A stretch of DNA of 32,364 nt from Candidatus Gottesmanbacteria bacterium RBG_16_52_11 (lineage in GTDB: Bacteria > Patescibacteriota > Microgenomatia > UBA10105 > UBA927): contig MFJD01000001.1 of assembly GCA_001779095.1 (NCBI GenBank), forward strand, positions 202,456-234,819. Reading direction: 5' to 3'. The notes beneath the pieces were generated by a model that saw nothing but the letters and a program-made list of their open reading frames with translations, was not told where the DNA came from and ran no database searches. Each line of letters opens with the position of its first letter. Position 1 is the first letter of the stretch. The position numbers and the translations under genes are program-made. Positions 15,901-25,134 of this stretch are shown here, in pieces.

Positions 15901-16291
15901 GGCGCTTGAAGCGCACCGGGCTTCACACATACTGCAGGAAATGCTGACCATCAAGTCTGACGATGTTGTCGGTAGGGCAAAAGCATTTGAGGCAATAGTA
16001 AAAGGTACCGATATCCCTGCCTCCACCATACCCGAATCGTTCAAGGTGCTGGTAAAGGAGCTGCAGGCGTTGGGACTTAACGTTGTTCCCACCGGGGTAG
16101 TTACTGCCAAACCAATGCCGCATCTGATGGATGATTCAGGGGTACCAATTTCTCAGGTTCCGCCGGTTACGGCTGCGCCCCCGGCAGTCGGAACACCGGT
16201 TGCAGATGCACCCCCAACGGAGGCTGGAGCCGCTAAAACACTACCGGAACAGCAGAATATAAAGGAAGGGAAAGAGGTACAGAAGGACTGA
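12905..16291 (+). CDS. rpoB: RNA polymerase beta subunit
   Basis: Catalytic beta subunit of RNA polymerase, 1128 residues, collinear with the bacterial family throughout. Diagnostic stretches include [12 protein letters not shown], the rifampicin-pocket region around [22 protein letters not shown] and [16 protein letters not shown], the KPxGETE/[27 protein letters not shown] segment, and the C-terminal [24 protein letters not shown]. The last ~50 residues form a Pro/Ala-rich tail after MDDSG that is not part of the conserved fold. No Shine-Dalgarno sequence precedes the ATG. The gene is the first of rpoB-rpoC-rpsL-rpsG; the usual rplKAJL ribosomal protein genes are not upstream, mltG is. rpoC starts 4 nt after the stop. 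Confidence 0.98.
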   Translation: [1128 protein letters not shown]

Positions 16292-16295
16292 CACT

Positions 16296-19200
16296 ATGGA
16301 TAGGAAGGGAAATTTTGCCAATATCGTCGATTTTTCCGGCCTGAAGATTACGCTGGCATCCCCTGATGAGATCAAACTCTGGTCTTACGGTGAAGTCACG
16401 AAACCGGAAACCATTAATTACCGGACGCTCAAACCTGAGAAGGACGGATTGTTCGACGAGCGGATTTTCGGACCCACAAAGGACTGGGAATGTTACTGCG
16501 GCAAATACAAACGCATCAGATACCGCGGCATTATTTGTGATAAGTGCGGTGTCGAAGTTACCCAGAGTAAAGTCAGGCGTGAACGGATGGGACACATCTC
16601 ACTGGCCGCGCCTGTCGTGCATGTCTGGTTTTTCAAAGGGGCTCCCTCCAAGCTGTCCCTGCTTCTGGACATAAGTCCCAGGGCTCTGGAAGGGGTTATT
16701 TATTTTGCACAGTACCTGGTTACCAAAGTGGACGACGTGAAAAAGAAAGAGGTATTGGCCAGCATCGCTAAAATCGGAGAGGACAGGGAGGCGGAAGTGG
16801 ATAACCGCATATCCGGCGAAAGGGAGAGAATTTCTGAGCAGTACAAGAAAGAGCGGGCCGGGATTAAGGATAAAATCAAGGGCGGTGAAGCCAAGGAACT
16901 TGCGGTATCGGAACTCGAACTGAAGGAAAAACAGGAACTTAACCTACTGGATGATCAGAAAGCCAAGGAAAAGAGCAAAATCAAGGAAGTCGTCGACTCC
17001 CTGACCTCAATCGTTAAAAGCATCAAGATTTATACGACCGTAACTGAGGACGAATACCTGAGGTTGCTCGATTATGATGCAACATCATGCTTCAGCGTCA
17101 GCATGGGCGCGGAAGCCGTACATGAAGTAATCAAGCATATCGACCTGGACAAAGCTGCCGCCGACCTGAGGGAAGAAATCCAGAGCACATCAGGCCAAAG
17201 GCATATCAAGGCGACAAAACGTCTGCGTGTCGTTGACGGACTCCGGAGGTCAGGCATTAAACCTTCCTGGATGATCCTCTCGATCCTTCCGGTGATTCCC
17301 CCGGATCTGCGGCCGATGGTGCAGCTGACCGGAGGCAGATTTGCAACCAGTGACCTGAATGACCTTTACCGCAGGGTGATTAACCGGAACAACCGGCTCA
17401 AGCACCTGATGGACCTGGGCGCGCCGGAAATCATTCTCAGAAATGAAAAGCGGATGCTGCAGGAAGCGGTTGACAGTCTGATTGCCGCGACGCAGCGGCC
17501 TTCCTCACGAGCCGTGATCCAGCCTCTCCGGTCCCTGTCGGACATGCTCCGGGGTAAACAGGGGCGTTTCCGGCAGAATCTGCTGGGTAAGAGGGTGGAC
17601 TATTCCGGTCGTTCCGTAATTGTCGTCGGCCCCGAACTGTCGCTTATCCAGTGCGGCATTCCCAAGGAAATGGCACTGGAGATGTTCAAGCCTTTCGTAC
17701 TGCGGGAGCTGATTGTCCGCGGCATTGCCCCCAACGTCAAGAACGCCAAGAACGTACTGGAAAGGCGGACGCCGGAGGTTTTCGATATCCTGGAGGAAAT
17801 CACCCGGAATCATCCGGTGTTACTGAACCGCGCCCCGACACTGCATAAACTTGGCATCCAGGCGTTTTATCCGATTCTGATCGAGGGGTCCGCAATCCGG
17901 ATTCATCCGTGCGTCTGTGCGGGATACAATGCAGATTTTGACGGGGATCAGATGGCAGTTCACATACCGTTATCCCGGGAAAGCCAGGAAGAATCCGTAC
18001 ACCTGATGCTGCCGACGCATAATCTGCTCAAGCCGGCGGATGGCTCGCCGATAACCGTGCCGAATAAGGAAATGGTACTCGGCTGCTACTATATAACGAC
18101 CATCGATCCTAAATATGAGGAAAGGTCGGATGCCGAACTTAAAGTATTCAGCAGCGTTACCGATGCGGTTTATGCATATCAGGTAAGTTCCGTTGATCTC
18201 CGGGAGCCGGTCAAACTTTACCGTAACCGCGAGCTGATTGTCACTTCGGTCGGCAGGATACTCTTTAACGAAATTCTGCCTGAGAAGCTCCAGTATCATA
18301 ATACCCCGGTGAAAGCGGCTACGGTAAAAACCATTATTACCAGGGCGCTGACACAGTATCCCAAAGAGGATGTCGTCAAACTGATCGATGCGATCAAGGA
18401 TATCGGTTTCCTGGGCGCGACGCTCTGCGGCGGTCTGTCGGTATCAGTATTCGACAACCAGTCCATCCCGGAGAAGGACTCGCTCATAAACGAGGCGGAG
18501 GATAAGGTTAAAACCGTTGATCAGAATTACCAGCAGGGTCTGATCACGCTGGATGAGAAACGCCGCCTTTCCAATGAAATCTGGATTGAAATCACTGAGC
18601 GGATAGCTGATAAAACCTGGCAGAACCTGAAATCGGATAATCCGGTTAAAATGATCATCGATTCGGGCGGTGCCCGGGCGTCCAAGGATCAGCTGAAACA
18701 GCTCTGTGCCATTAAGGGTTTGGTAGTTGATCCGCTGGGTAAAATCGTGGAACTGCCGACTAAAAGTAATTACCGCGAAGGACTGTCAATATTCGAATAC
18801 GTCACCAGTACCCGCGGTTCGAGGAAGGGTCTGACTGATTCAGCCCTTAAAACCGCCGATGCCGGTTACCTGACCCGGAGGCTGGTCGATGTCGCCCACG
18901 ATATGATTATCAGAATGGATGACTGCGGTACTACGGAAAGCTTTACGATCGGAAGGCATGAAGACCGTCAGACACCGTTTACCACCCGGGTTGTCGGCCG
19001 GGTAGCCGCAGAGGATATAACGGTTCCTTCAGGTAAGCGGGTACTTATTCCCAAGGGCGAAATGATTACGGAAGATAACGTCCGGGTTCTTGATGAGCAT
19101 GCAGTTGAAACCGTTCAGGTCAGGTCACCCATCACCTGCCAGGCCTTAGTCGGACTGTGTGCCCAGTGTTACGGCCGGGATTTCTCGACTACGCAGATGG

Positions 19201-20027
19201 TTGAAGTCGGCATGCCCGTCGGAGTCGTCGCTGCACAGTCGATCGGGGAACCGGGGACACAGCTGACTATGCGGGTCAGGCATGCCGGCGGCATTGTCGG
19301 TTTGGACGTAACCCAGGGTTTGCCGCGGGTTGAGGAACTTTTCGAGGTCAGAACTCCGCGCAATCTGTCTCCTATTTCGGAAATTGCCGGTAAGGTCGAA
19401 GTAACGGAAACGGAACAGGGCTATAAAGTCCGGATCAGAAATACCGCCTTAAAACCGGTCGAGGAGCGGGAGTACACGGTTCCTTTAACCAGTGAGCTTA
19501 AAGTACAGGACGGCGATACGGTTTCCGCCGGTGACCAGCTGGCTTCCGGGAATCTCGATATCAAGGAAGTTCTCCAGGTACGGGGGATGCGCGGCGCACA
19601 GAAGTATCTGATATCCGAAATCCAGAGGGTGTATGAAATGCAGGGCATTATGATCCATGACAAGCATTTTGAGGTGATAGTCAGGAAAATGAGTGACAAA
19701 GTCCGCATTGACAGTCCGGGGGACACCCTGCTTCTGCCGGGGGAGCTGGTCGACAGGGCTAAGTTTCAGGAGGAAAATTCCCGGGTACTGGCGGAAGGGG
19801 GAGAGCCCGCAACAGCCCAGATCGTCGTCCTCGGCATTACCCGGGCGTCCCTTTATACCGAGTCGTGGCTGTCCGCGTCTTCATTCCAGGAGACTACCAA
19901 TGTCCTGACTGATGCGGCAATCGCCGGTAAGGAAGACCGGTTGCTGGGGTTAAAAGAAAACGTTATAATCGGACGGTTGATTCCGGTCACGCCGGAACGC
20001 GCAAAAATGCAGACGTCACCGTCCTGA
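16296..20027 (+). CDS. rpoC: RNA polymerase beta' subunit
   Basis: Largest RNA polymerase subunit, 1243 residues. The N-terminal zinc site is C66, C68, C81 and C84. The active-site Mg loop is NADFDGDQM (residues 545-553). The second zinc site is C877 with C948, C955 and C958 ([15 protein letters not shown]). A charged, Glu/Lys-rich coiled-coil segment of roughly 80 residues (about 155-235) is inserted between the zinc finger region and the [17 protein letters not shown] motif; most bacterial beta' proteins have only a short link there. The C-terminal trigger-loop and jaw regions are complete ([17 protein letters not shown] present with a normal end). AAGGA about 10 nt before the ATG is a modest ribosome site. 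The gene is followed by rpsL after 8 nt. Confidence 0.98.
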   Translation: MDRKGNFANIVDFSGLKITLASPDEIKLWSYGEVTKPETINYRTLKPEKDGLFDERIFGPTKDWECYCGKYKRIRYRGIICDKCGVEVTQSKVRRERMGHISLAAPVVHVWFFKGAPSKLSLLLDISPRALEGVIYFAQYLVTKVDDVKKKEVLASIAKIGEDREAEVDNRISGERERISEQYKKERAGIKDKIKGGEAKELAVSELELKEKQELNLLDDQKAKEKSKIKEVVDSLTSIVKSIKIYTTVTEDEYLRLLDYDATSCFSVSMGAEAVHEVIKHIDLDKAAADLREEIQSTSGQRHIKATKRLRVVDGLRRSGIKPSWMILSILPVIPPDLRPMVQLTGGRFATSDLNDLYRRVINRNNRLKHLMDLGAPEIILRNEKRMLQEAVDSLIAATQRPSSRAVIQPLRSLSDMLRGKQGRFRQNLLGKRVDYSGRSVIVVGPELSLIQCGIPKEMALEMFKPFVLRELIVRGIAPNVKNAKNVLERRTPEVFDILEEITRNHPVLLNRAPTLHKLGIQAFYPILIEGSAIRIHPCVCAGYNADFDGDQMAVHIPLSRESQEESVHLMLPTHNLLKPADGSPITVPNKEMVLGCYYITTIDPKYEERSDAELKVFSSVTDAVYAYQVSSVDLREPVKLYRNRELIVTSVGRILFNEILPEKLQYHNTPVKAATVKTIITRALTQYPKEDVVKLIDAIKDIGFLGATLCGGLSVSVFDNQSIPEKDSLINEAEDKVKTVDQNYQQGLITLDEKRRLSNEIWIEITERIADKTWQNLKSDNPVKMIIDSGGARASKDQLKQLCAIKGLVVDPLGKIVELPTKSNYREGLSIFEYVTSTRGSRKGLTDSALKTADAGYLTRRLVDVAHDMIIRMDDCGTTESFTIGRHEDRQTPFTTRVVGRVAAEDITVPSGKRVLIPKGEMITEDNVRVLDEHAVETVQVRSPITCQALVGLCAQCYGRDFSTTQMVEVGMPVGVVAAQSIGEPGTQLTMRVRHAGGIVGLDVTQGLPRVEELFEVRTPRNLSPISEIAGKVEVTETEQGYKVRIRNTALKPVEEREYTVPLTSELKVQDGDTVSAGDQLASGNLDIKEVLQVRGMRGAQKYLISEIQRVYEMQGIMIHDKHFEVIVRKMSDKVRIDSPGDTLLLPGELVDRAKFQEENSRVLAEGGEPATAQIVVLGITRASLYTESWLSASSFQETTNVLTDAAIAGKEDRLLGLKENVIIGRLIPVTPERAKMQTSPS

Positions 20028-20035
20028 AATGTACT

Positions 20036-20473
20036 ATGCCGACAATAAACCAGTTAATCAGGAAAGGCAGAAAGTCGAAATCCAAAAAGATTAAGGCAAC
20101 TGCGCTCCGGAAATTTTTCAATGCCAAAGACAGGCGAACAAGCCAGATTCCGTCCCCGTTCAAACGCGGCGTGGTCACGGTGGTCAAAACCATGACTCCG
20201 AAAAAGCCTAATTCGGCTCTGCGTAAAGTAGCCAGGGTAAGACTTTCAAACAAGCAGGAAGTGACCGCATATATTCCCGGCATCGGGCACGAACTGACCG
20301 AACATGCGATTGTGATGGTCCGGGGCGGACGCGTTCCGGATCTGCCCGGCGTCAAGTACCATATTGTCCGGGGAAAATATGACGCGGCCGGTGTGGTCAA
20401 CCGGAAGAAAGGCAGAAGCAGGTACGGCACGAAATCCGGAATTCCGGGTCCGGCAGCCGCTCCGGCTGGTTAA
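20036..20473 (+). CDS. rpsL: 30S ribosomal protein S12 (uS12)
   Basis: Decoding-centre protein of the small subunit, 145 residues. N-terminal [12 protein letters not shown], the central [29 protein letters not shown] and the [14 protein letters not shown] region are all present. Streptomycin-related positions in the KPNS and [10 protein letters not shown] loops look wild type. It is about 20 residues longer than the E. coli protein, mostly in the N-terminal linker and the C-terminal [11 protein letters not shown] tail. It lies 8 nt after rpoC with no Shine-Dalgarno sequence, and 3 nt before rpsG. Confidence 0.97.
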   Translation: MPTINQLIRKGRKSKSKKIKATALRKFFNAKDRRTSQIPSPFKRGVVTVVKTMTPKKPNSALRKVARVRLSNKQEVTAYIPGIGHELTEHAIVMVRGGRVPDLPGVKYHIVRGKYDAAGVVNRKKGRSRYGTKSGIPGPAAAPAG

Positions 20474-20476
20474 CAT

Positions 20477-20950
20477 ATGCGTACCGGCAGGATTTCCAAA
20501 CCATTGCCCGAACCGGATCCGGTATACGGAAACCGTCTGGTTTCACGCCTCACTAACCGGATTATGGAGCGGGGAAAGAAACAGGTAGCCATGAAACTGG
20601 TATACGGGGCGATGGACCGTATCAAAGAGCAGGGAGAGGATCCGGTCAAGGTGCTGGAAACGGCAATTGCGAACGTCGGACCGAAAGTCGAAGTCAGGCC
20701 CCGCCGCGTCGGCGGTGCTTCTTATCAGGTGCCGATTGAGGTCAGGGGAGACCGGCGGGTATCCCTCGCGATCAGGTGGATCGTAAGTTTTGCCCACAAA
20801 CGCCCGAACCGTGAATTCAAAACTTACGATGCCAAACTCGCTGTCGAGCTGATGGATGCTTCAAAGGGAGTCGGAGAGGCGATTAAAAAGCGAGATACGG
20901 TATTCCGGATGGCCGAAGCAAATAAGGCTTTTGCCCATTTCCGCTGGTAA
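20477..20950 (+). CDS. rpsG: 30S ribosomal protein S7 (uS7)
   Basis: Primary 16S rRNA-binding protein of the 30S head, 157 residues. Typical features are PDPVYGNRLVSRLTNRIMERGKK, the VEVRPRRVGGASYQVP segment and the C-terminal KRDTVFRMAEANKAFAHFRW. It ends the rpoB-rpoC-rpsL-rpsG run: fusA, normally the next gene in the str operon, lies about 6 kb further on behind seven unrelated genes. The 186-bp gap that follows holds no recognisable gene and only the promoter for the next one. Confidence 0.97.
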   Translation: MRTGRISKPLPEPDPVYGNRLVSRLTNRIMERGKKQVAMKLVYGAMDRIKEQGEDPVKVLETAIANVGPKVEVRPRRVGGASYQVPIEVRGDRRVSLAIRWIVSFAHKRPNREFKTYDAKLAVELMDASKGVGEAIKKRDTVFRMAEANKAFAHFRW

Positions 20951-21121
20951 TTCCTGTACCCGTAGAATTAAGCTCCCGGATTATGACTTTTCAGTTAGAC
21001 CGTTTTATCGTCGTCGGCAGAAGGTTTCTGGGTGTATCGCTGGACGTTATGCTGTCATTTCTGTCAATATTGTCCAGGCACTACTGACGAAAAATCCGTA
21101 TCCCCACAACGGCCCGCCTGA

Positions 21122-21127
21122 TATAAT
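21122..21127 (+). promoter_or_regulatory. -10 box of the RecB-like nuclease gene
   Basis: Perfect TATAAT, 9 nt before the ATG at 21137; the -35 region is poor. It fits a leaderless or near-leaderless transcript. Confidence 0.5.
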
Positions 21128-21136
21128 CCGTTGTGC

Positions 21137-21988
21137 ATGCCGCACTTCCGGCCACAGAATATGATAAGGGATAAATTTTCAGCGGTCTGGGTTTCATACT
21201 CCTCAATCAGCGATTATCTCAAGTGTCCGCGGGCTTACTTTCTGAGTAACGTCTACCGCAATCCCGAAACAAACAAAAAAATTGCCCTGATGTCACCTGC
21301 GCTGGCATTGGGACAGTCTGTACATGACGTCATTGAGACACTGTCGAAGCTGCCCGTTGAAGATCGGTTTGCCAAACCCCTGTCGGAAGTCTTTGAAAAA
21401 TCCTGGGAAAACGTAAGGGGAACCAGGGGAGGTTTCCGTGATGATACCGAAGAGCACAACCACAGACAGCGCGGGCTGGATATGGTCGCGCGGATCATGA
21501 AACACCCCGGTCCGCTGTCGCGCAAAGCGGTCAAGATCCGTCAGGACCTGCCTTACTTCTGGTTATCGGAGGAAGAGAATATCATTCTCTGCGGGAAGAT
21601 TGACTGGCTGGAATACCTGCCCGATTCTGACAGTGTCCGGATTATCGATTTCAAAACCGGAAAATTTGATGAAGACCGGCAGTCACTGCAGCTTCCGATA
21701 TATGTAATGCTGGCCGGTAACACCCAGACGAAACCGGTTACGGGAATATCTTACTGGTATCTTGACCGTGATGATGAACCGGTGGACCTGCCGATGCCCG
21801 ATCTGGATGCCGCGGCCAAGTCAATATTCGATATCTCCAGAAAAATCGCCCTGGCACGCAAACTCGACCATTTCAAATGTCACTTGAAGGACGGTTGCCG
21901 CGCCTGCAGGCCGCTTGAGGCAGTCGTTGCCGGCCGGGCTCAGAAAGTGGGAGTCGATTCCTTCGGCCGGGAGGTATATATTCTGTAG
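21137..21988 (+). CDS. RecB/Cas4-type PD-(D/E)XK nuclease with probable Fe-S cluster
   Basis: A 283-residue nuclease of the RecB/Cas4 superfamily. The motifs occur in the standard order: SISDYLKCPRAYFL near the start, GQSVH (metal His), CGKIDWLE (Asp), IIDFKTGK (D-x-K) and QSLQLPIYVM (Q-x3-Y). C30 plus C248, C254 and C257 (C-x5-C-x2-C) match the one-N-terminal/three-C-terminal cysteine layout of the 4Fe-4S nucleases Cas4 and AddB. No cas genes, CRISPR array or helicase are nearby, so a general DNA-repair role is likelier than CRISPR adaptation. Starts at TTG 21131 and ATG 21161 are also possible; 21137 is chosen by its distance to the -10 box. Confidence 0.88.
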   Translation: MPHFRPQNMIRDKFSAVWVSYSSISDYLKCPRAYFLSNVYRNPETNKKIALMSPALALGQSVHDVIETLSKLPVEDRFAKPLSEVFEKSWENVRGTRGGFRDDTEEHNHRQRGLDMVARIMKHPGPLSRKAVKIRQDLPYFWLSEEENIILCGKIDWLEYLPDSDSVRIIDFKTGKFDEDRQSLQLPIYVMLAGNTQTKPVTGISYWYLDRDDEPVDLPMPDLDAAAKSIFDISRKIALARKLDHFKCHLKDGCRACRPLEAVVAGRAQKVGVDSFGREVYIL

Positions 21989-21998
21989 GAAATGACTC

Positions 21999-22853
21999 AT
22001 GCACTGGGTATACTTTGCAGCCATCAGCGTTATTTCCATTTCAGTTGCCAATGTCCTGCAGCGCATTCTCGCTCGGGAAGAAAAGAATGATCCGATCGCC
22101 AACTCCATTGTTTTTCAGTTCTTGGTGGCCTTATTTACCGGTATCTACGCAGTCAGCAAGGGATTCGTCCCGCCGCCGATTCACCTGTTCCCGGTCCAGT
22201 TCGCAGTCAGTACCGTCTTTTACGGATTGGGGACACTCAGCCTTTTTACCGCACTGAAACGTCTCGGATCATCTGAGGTGACGATATTATCTTCTTTTGG
22301 TGCTCTGGTGACTATTGCCGGTTCCCTGGTATTCCTTGATGAGAAATTATCACCGCTTCTGATTCTGGGAACATTCCTTATTCTTCTGTCGGTATTTCTG
22401 GTAACCCGTTTCGACAGCGTAAAAATCAGATCGTCCCGCACTGCTGTTTTTTATGCCCTGGCCGGAACATCATTGTACGGCCTGGCAGTAGTCAGTGACA
22501 CTTTCATACTGCGCCGTTATGATGCAGTATCCTACACGCCGGTAATATCACTGCTTCCCGGAATATTTCTGACGATAATACATCCGAGGGCGGTCGGGAA
22601 TATTGTCCGGATTATGCATCGGGATTTCCTGAAACCTATGGTATTGTTTTCCTGCTTTTACGGTATACAGGCGGTGACATATTATCTGGCTATTGAAAAC
22701 GGCGCCAATGCATCACAGATGGGGCCGTTTGCGAAATCCCAGATTGTGCTGACGGTAATGCTGGCGGCAGTTTTTTTAAAAGAACGCTCCGGCTTGCTCA
22801 AAAAAATCATTGCAACAGTACTCGTAACAGCCGGTGCCGTATTAATTTCCTAG
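21999..22853 (+). CDS. EamA/DMT-family transporter
   Basis: A 284-residue integral membrane protein with about ten predicted helices in two repeated halves, the EamA layout of the drug/metabolite transporter superfamily. The repeated motif is visible as SVANVLQRILAR...FYGLGTLSLFTALKRLGSSEVTILSSFGALVTIAGSLVFLDEKLS in the first half and FYGIQAVTYYLAIENGANASQMGPFAKSQIVLTVMLAAVFLKERSG in the second. The substrate cannot be predicted; family members export amino acids, sugars or metabolites. It starts 10 nt after the nuclease stop, with GGA in a fair Shine-Dalgarno position, so it is probably in the same transcript. Confidence 0.88.
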   Translation: MHWVYFAAISVISISVANVLQRILAREEKNDPIANSIVFQFLVALFTGIYAVSKGFVPPPIHLFPVQFAVSTVFYGLGTLSLFTALKRLGSSEVTILSSFGALVTIAGSLVFLDEKLSPLLILGTFLILLSVFLVTRFDSVKIRSSRTAVFYALAGTSLYGLAVVSDTFILRRYDAVSYTPVISLLPGIFLTIIHPRAVGNIVRIMHRDFLKPMVLFSCFYGIQAVTYYLAIENGANASQMGPFAKSQIVLTVMLAAVFLKERSGLLKKIIATVLVTAGAVLIS

Positions 22854-22879
22854 CTTCATTCTGCCTGTCGAAACCGTGA

Positions 22880-22885
22880 TACAAT
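22880..22885 (+). promoter_or_regulatory. -10 box of the DUF2130 gene (leaderless)
   Basis: TACAAT 8 nt before the ATG at 22894; no good -35 is seen. Confidence 0.4.
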
Positions 22886-22893
22886 GATTCTCC

Positions 22894-24063
22894 ATGAATA
22901 CCATTATCCGATGTCCCCACTGCGGTCTGGAAGTTGAGGTAACTGAAGCGCTGGCTGCCCAAATTGAAAAGCAGCTGATGCACGCAGTTACCGAAAAACA
23001 CGCACGCGAAATTGAGGAAATCAGGAAATCAACTGAGAGTAAAATGCGCAAACAGCTGCTGGAAGAGTCGGCAAAAGAAATCGCCGGACTGGAAAAACAA
23101 CTGGAGGAGAAAAACCGTAAAGTCGGTGAGATGCGCGACCAGGAACTGGCACTGCGGGAAGCGAAACGCAAACTGGAAGACCGGGAGAAAGAATTGAAGC
23201 TTGAAGTCGCCCGGACAATTGACGCGGAAAAGAAAAAGCTGGAAGAAGCGGTGCTGAAACAAGCAGCCGAAGAACACCGGTTGCGGGATATGGAAAAAGA
23301 CAAGCTTATCAGAGATCTGCAGCAATCGCTGGAAGACGCCCGGCGCAAAGCCCATCAAGGCTCACAACAGCTGCAGGGCGAGGTACAGGAACTTGACCTC
23401 GAGGAGACACTGCGGAATGCCTTCCCGATGGATATCATTGAGCCGGTCGAAAAGGGTATCCGCGGTGCCGATTTGCGGCAGATTGTCCGGACGCCCCGGG
23501 GAAGCATATGCGGCGTCATACTCTGGGAAGCGAAAAGGACAAAACTCTGGTCGGATGACTGGTTGGTGAAACTGAAGGATGACCTGAGGCACGCCAAGGC
23601 AAACATTCCGATTATTGTGTCTGCCCAGTTGCCTCAGGAAGCCGTATCCGGTTTCGGATTCAAAAACGGCGTGTATGTCGTGTCATTTGCCCTGGCCGTG
23701 CCGGTGGCGGAAGTATTCCGTCAGAAACTCACTGAGATTGCCCGGGAAAAATTCATTTCGGCTAACCGGGGCACTAAGGGTGAAGAGCTGTATGCATACA
23801 TTACCAGCCACCAGTTCCGGCAGCAGGTAGAATCTCTGGTCGAAGTATACCAGGACATTCACTCACAGATTCAGAAAGAGCGGGCGGCGCTTGAAAAAAT
23901 CTGGAAATCCCGGGAATCCCAGGTTGTCCGCCTGATGCATGCTACCGCCGGCATGATCGGCAGCATGGAGGGCTTAGTCGGGCAGTCATTCCTGCAGATA
24001 AAAGGACTGGATTTGGATACCGATAATCCGGAATTGTCAGAATCTCCCAAACTGATTGAATAA
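22894..24063 (+). CDS. DUF2130 family coiled-coil, nuclease-like protein
   Basis: A 389-residue DUF2130 protein. An N-terminal CPHCG half-knuckle is followed by a long Glu/Lys-rich coiled coil (about residues 25-165). The conserved C-terminal domain then opens with QGEVQELDLEETLRNAFP and carries GADLRQIV and CGVILWEAKRTK. The E...D...E-x-K order looks like a restriction-endonuclease-type fold, so DNA cleavage or binding is plausible but not shown. RmuC, elsewhere in the window, has the same architecture of coiled coil plus PD-(D/E)XK-like domain. It has its own -10 box and probably a leaderless mRNA. Confidence 0.85.
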   Translation: MNTIIRCPHCGLEVEVTEALAAQIEKQLMHAVTEKHAREIEEIRKSTESKMRKQLLEESAKEIAGLEKQLEEKNRKVGEMRDQELALREAKRKLEDREKELKLEVARTIDAEKKKLEEAVLKQAAEEHRLRDMEKDKLIRDLQQSLEDARRKAHQGSQQLQGEVQELDLEETLRNAFPMDIIEPVEKGIRGADLRQIVRTPRGSICGVILWEAKRTKLWSDDWLVKLKDDLRHAKANIPIIVSAQLPQEAVSGFGFKNGVYVVSFALAVPVAEVFRQKLTEIAREKFISANRGTKGEELYAYITSHQFRQQVESLVEVYQDIHSQIQKERAALEKIWKSRESQVVRLMHATAGMIGSMEGLVGQSFLQIKGLDLDTDNPELSESPKLIE

Positions 24064-24095
24064 TTAAATGTCCCCGGAAATAATGCTCCGGACGA

Positions 24096-24124
24096 TTGAT
24101 ACGAAAATTCTCAAAGAGTATAGT
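24096..24124 (+). promoter_or_regulatory. Promoter of the 128-aa hypothetical gene (leaderless)
   Basis: TTGATA (24096-24101), a 17-nt spacer and TATAGT (24119-24124), both 5/6 matches, ending 7 nt before the ATG. It is the clearest leaderless promoter in the window. Confidence 0.75.
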
Positions 24125-24131
24125 ATAGTTA

Positions 24132-24518
24132 ATGCCGAAACCGGGAACTCTGATATTTTTGGTACTGCTTATCATATTCGTTGCGGCCGCATGGTATGTC
24201 GTTCAGGATGGTATCCGCATTACATCCTGCTTCGAAACCAATACTCAGACATTTGATGATATTGAGTACGGTTCGAGGAACCAGGGTTGGAGTCAGCGCC
24301 GTATCTGCGAACTCAAGTTCCAAGCGGTGACAGCGACCGAGAGTTGTCTGCGTGATGTTGCCTCAGGCAGCATGCTACCGGACGGGTCAACGGACAGGAT
24401 TGTCCGGGCCATGCACCTGTATCGGGCTGATATTGATGAAACGGAAAACTTGAAAGACAGGCACGATGAGGAGTGTTTCCAGTATCCTGAGTCGATGTTT
24501 TATCCGCCCGATTATTAA
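24132..24518 (+). CDS. Hypothetical secreted or membrane-anchored protein
   Basis: A 128-residue protein with one hydrophobic helix at the N-terminus (about residues 7-23), and no obvious lipobox or signal peptidase site. The rest is a polar, probably external domain with four cysteines (in SCFET, RICEL, ESCLRD and EECFQ) that could form two disulfide bonds. I do not recognise the family. It is supported as a gene by a near-consensus promoter whose -10 box lies exactly 7 nt before the ATG, and by ordinary codon use. It is followed by the 2H phosphodiesterase gene after 57 nt. Confidence 0.65.
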   Translation: MPKPGTLIFLVLLIIFVAAAWYVVQDGIRITSCFETNTQTFDDIEYGSRNQGWSQRRICELKFQAVTATESCLRDVASGSMLPDGSTDRIVRAMHLYRADIDETENLKDRHDEECFQYPESMFYPPDY

Positions 24519-24575
24519 GTGGCTTTTTACCGACCCCGAAAAAATTAACGGACGCCTGCCGTGAGAGCCGACCCG

Positions 24576-25133
24576 ATGAAAAAACGTATATTTGTATGCC
24601 TGACTCCTCCTTCCGTTATCAGCCGGAAAATCCTGGATATTGCCCGTGCCGGTATACCCCGGGGTATCGGCCGGATCCGTTTTACCCCGGCGGATCAGCT
24701 GCATATAACGGTATTGTTTCTGGGTGCGGTTGAAAGGGGCATCTCGGAAGCCGTCAGCCGGCAGTTAGGACAAGTCGCCGAAACGAATGCTCCCGTCAAA
24801 CTGAAACTGCGTGATATCATTACGGCTCCGCCGGGCAGGCCACCGACTATGCTGTGGGCGGTATTTAACGACAGTGACGGTTTTATTAAGCTGGCTCAAC
24901 AGGCGCGGAAGGCACTGCAGCCTTTGGTCCCTGCGCCTGCTGCCGGCAGACCTCAGTATGCCCATATTACCGTGGCCAGAAGCAGGCAACTGTTGCCGGA
25001 GCTCTTACCAATCCGGATTCCGGAAGTCATTGGTGACTTCCGGTTTGACGACCTCTGGCTTTATGAATCGGAATTGTCGCCCCGGGGAGCCGTCTACACT
25101 CCGCTGGCGGGCTATCCCCTGAAAGGAAAATGA
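24576..25133 (+). CDS. thpR: RNA 2',3'-cyclic phosphodiesterase (2H family)
   Basis: A 185-residue member of the LigT/ThpR branch of the 2H phosphoesterases, which open 2',3'-cyclic phosphates on RNA ends and can ligate tRNA halves in vitro. The two catalytic HxT motifs are present: LHITVLF (H43, T45) and YAHITVARS (H130, T132), spaced as in the family. A GTG at 24561 is an alternative in-frame start; MKKRIFVCL is the usual family N-terminus and is preferred. The next gene begins 1 nt after the stop codon, so the two are probably coupled. Confidence 0.88.
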   Translation: MKKRIFVCLTPPSVISRKILDIARAGIPRGIGRIRFTPADQLHITVLFLGAVERGISEAVSRQLGQVAETNAPVKLKLRDIITAPPGRPPTMLWAVFNDSDGFIKLAQQARKALQPLVPAPAAGRPQYAHITVARSRQLLPELLPIRIPEVIGDFRFDDLWLYESELSPRGAVYTPLAGYPLKGK

Positions 25134-25134
25134 T

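Noticed and set aside
22842-23348. 168-aa Ser/Cys/Phe-rich minus-strand ORF
   Set aside because: It is the antisense of the DUF2130 coiled coil (Glu/Lys codons read backwards as Ser/Phe/Leu), a common artefact.
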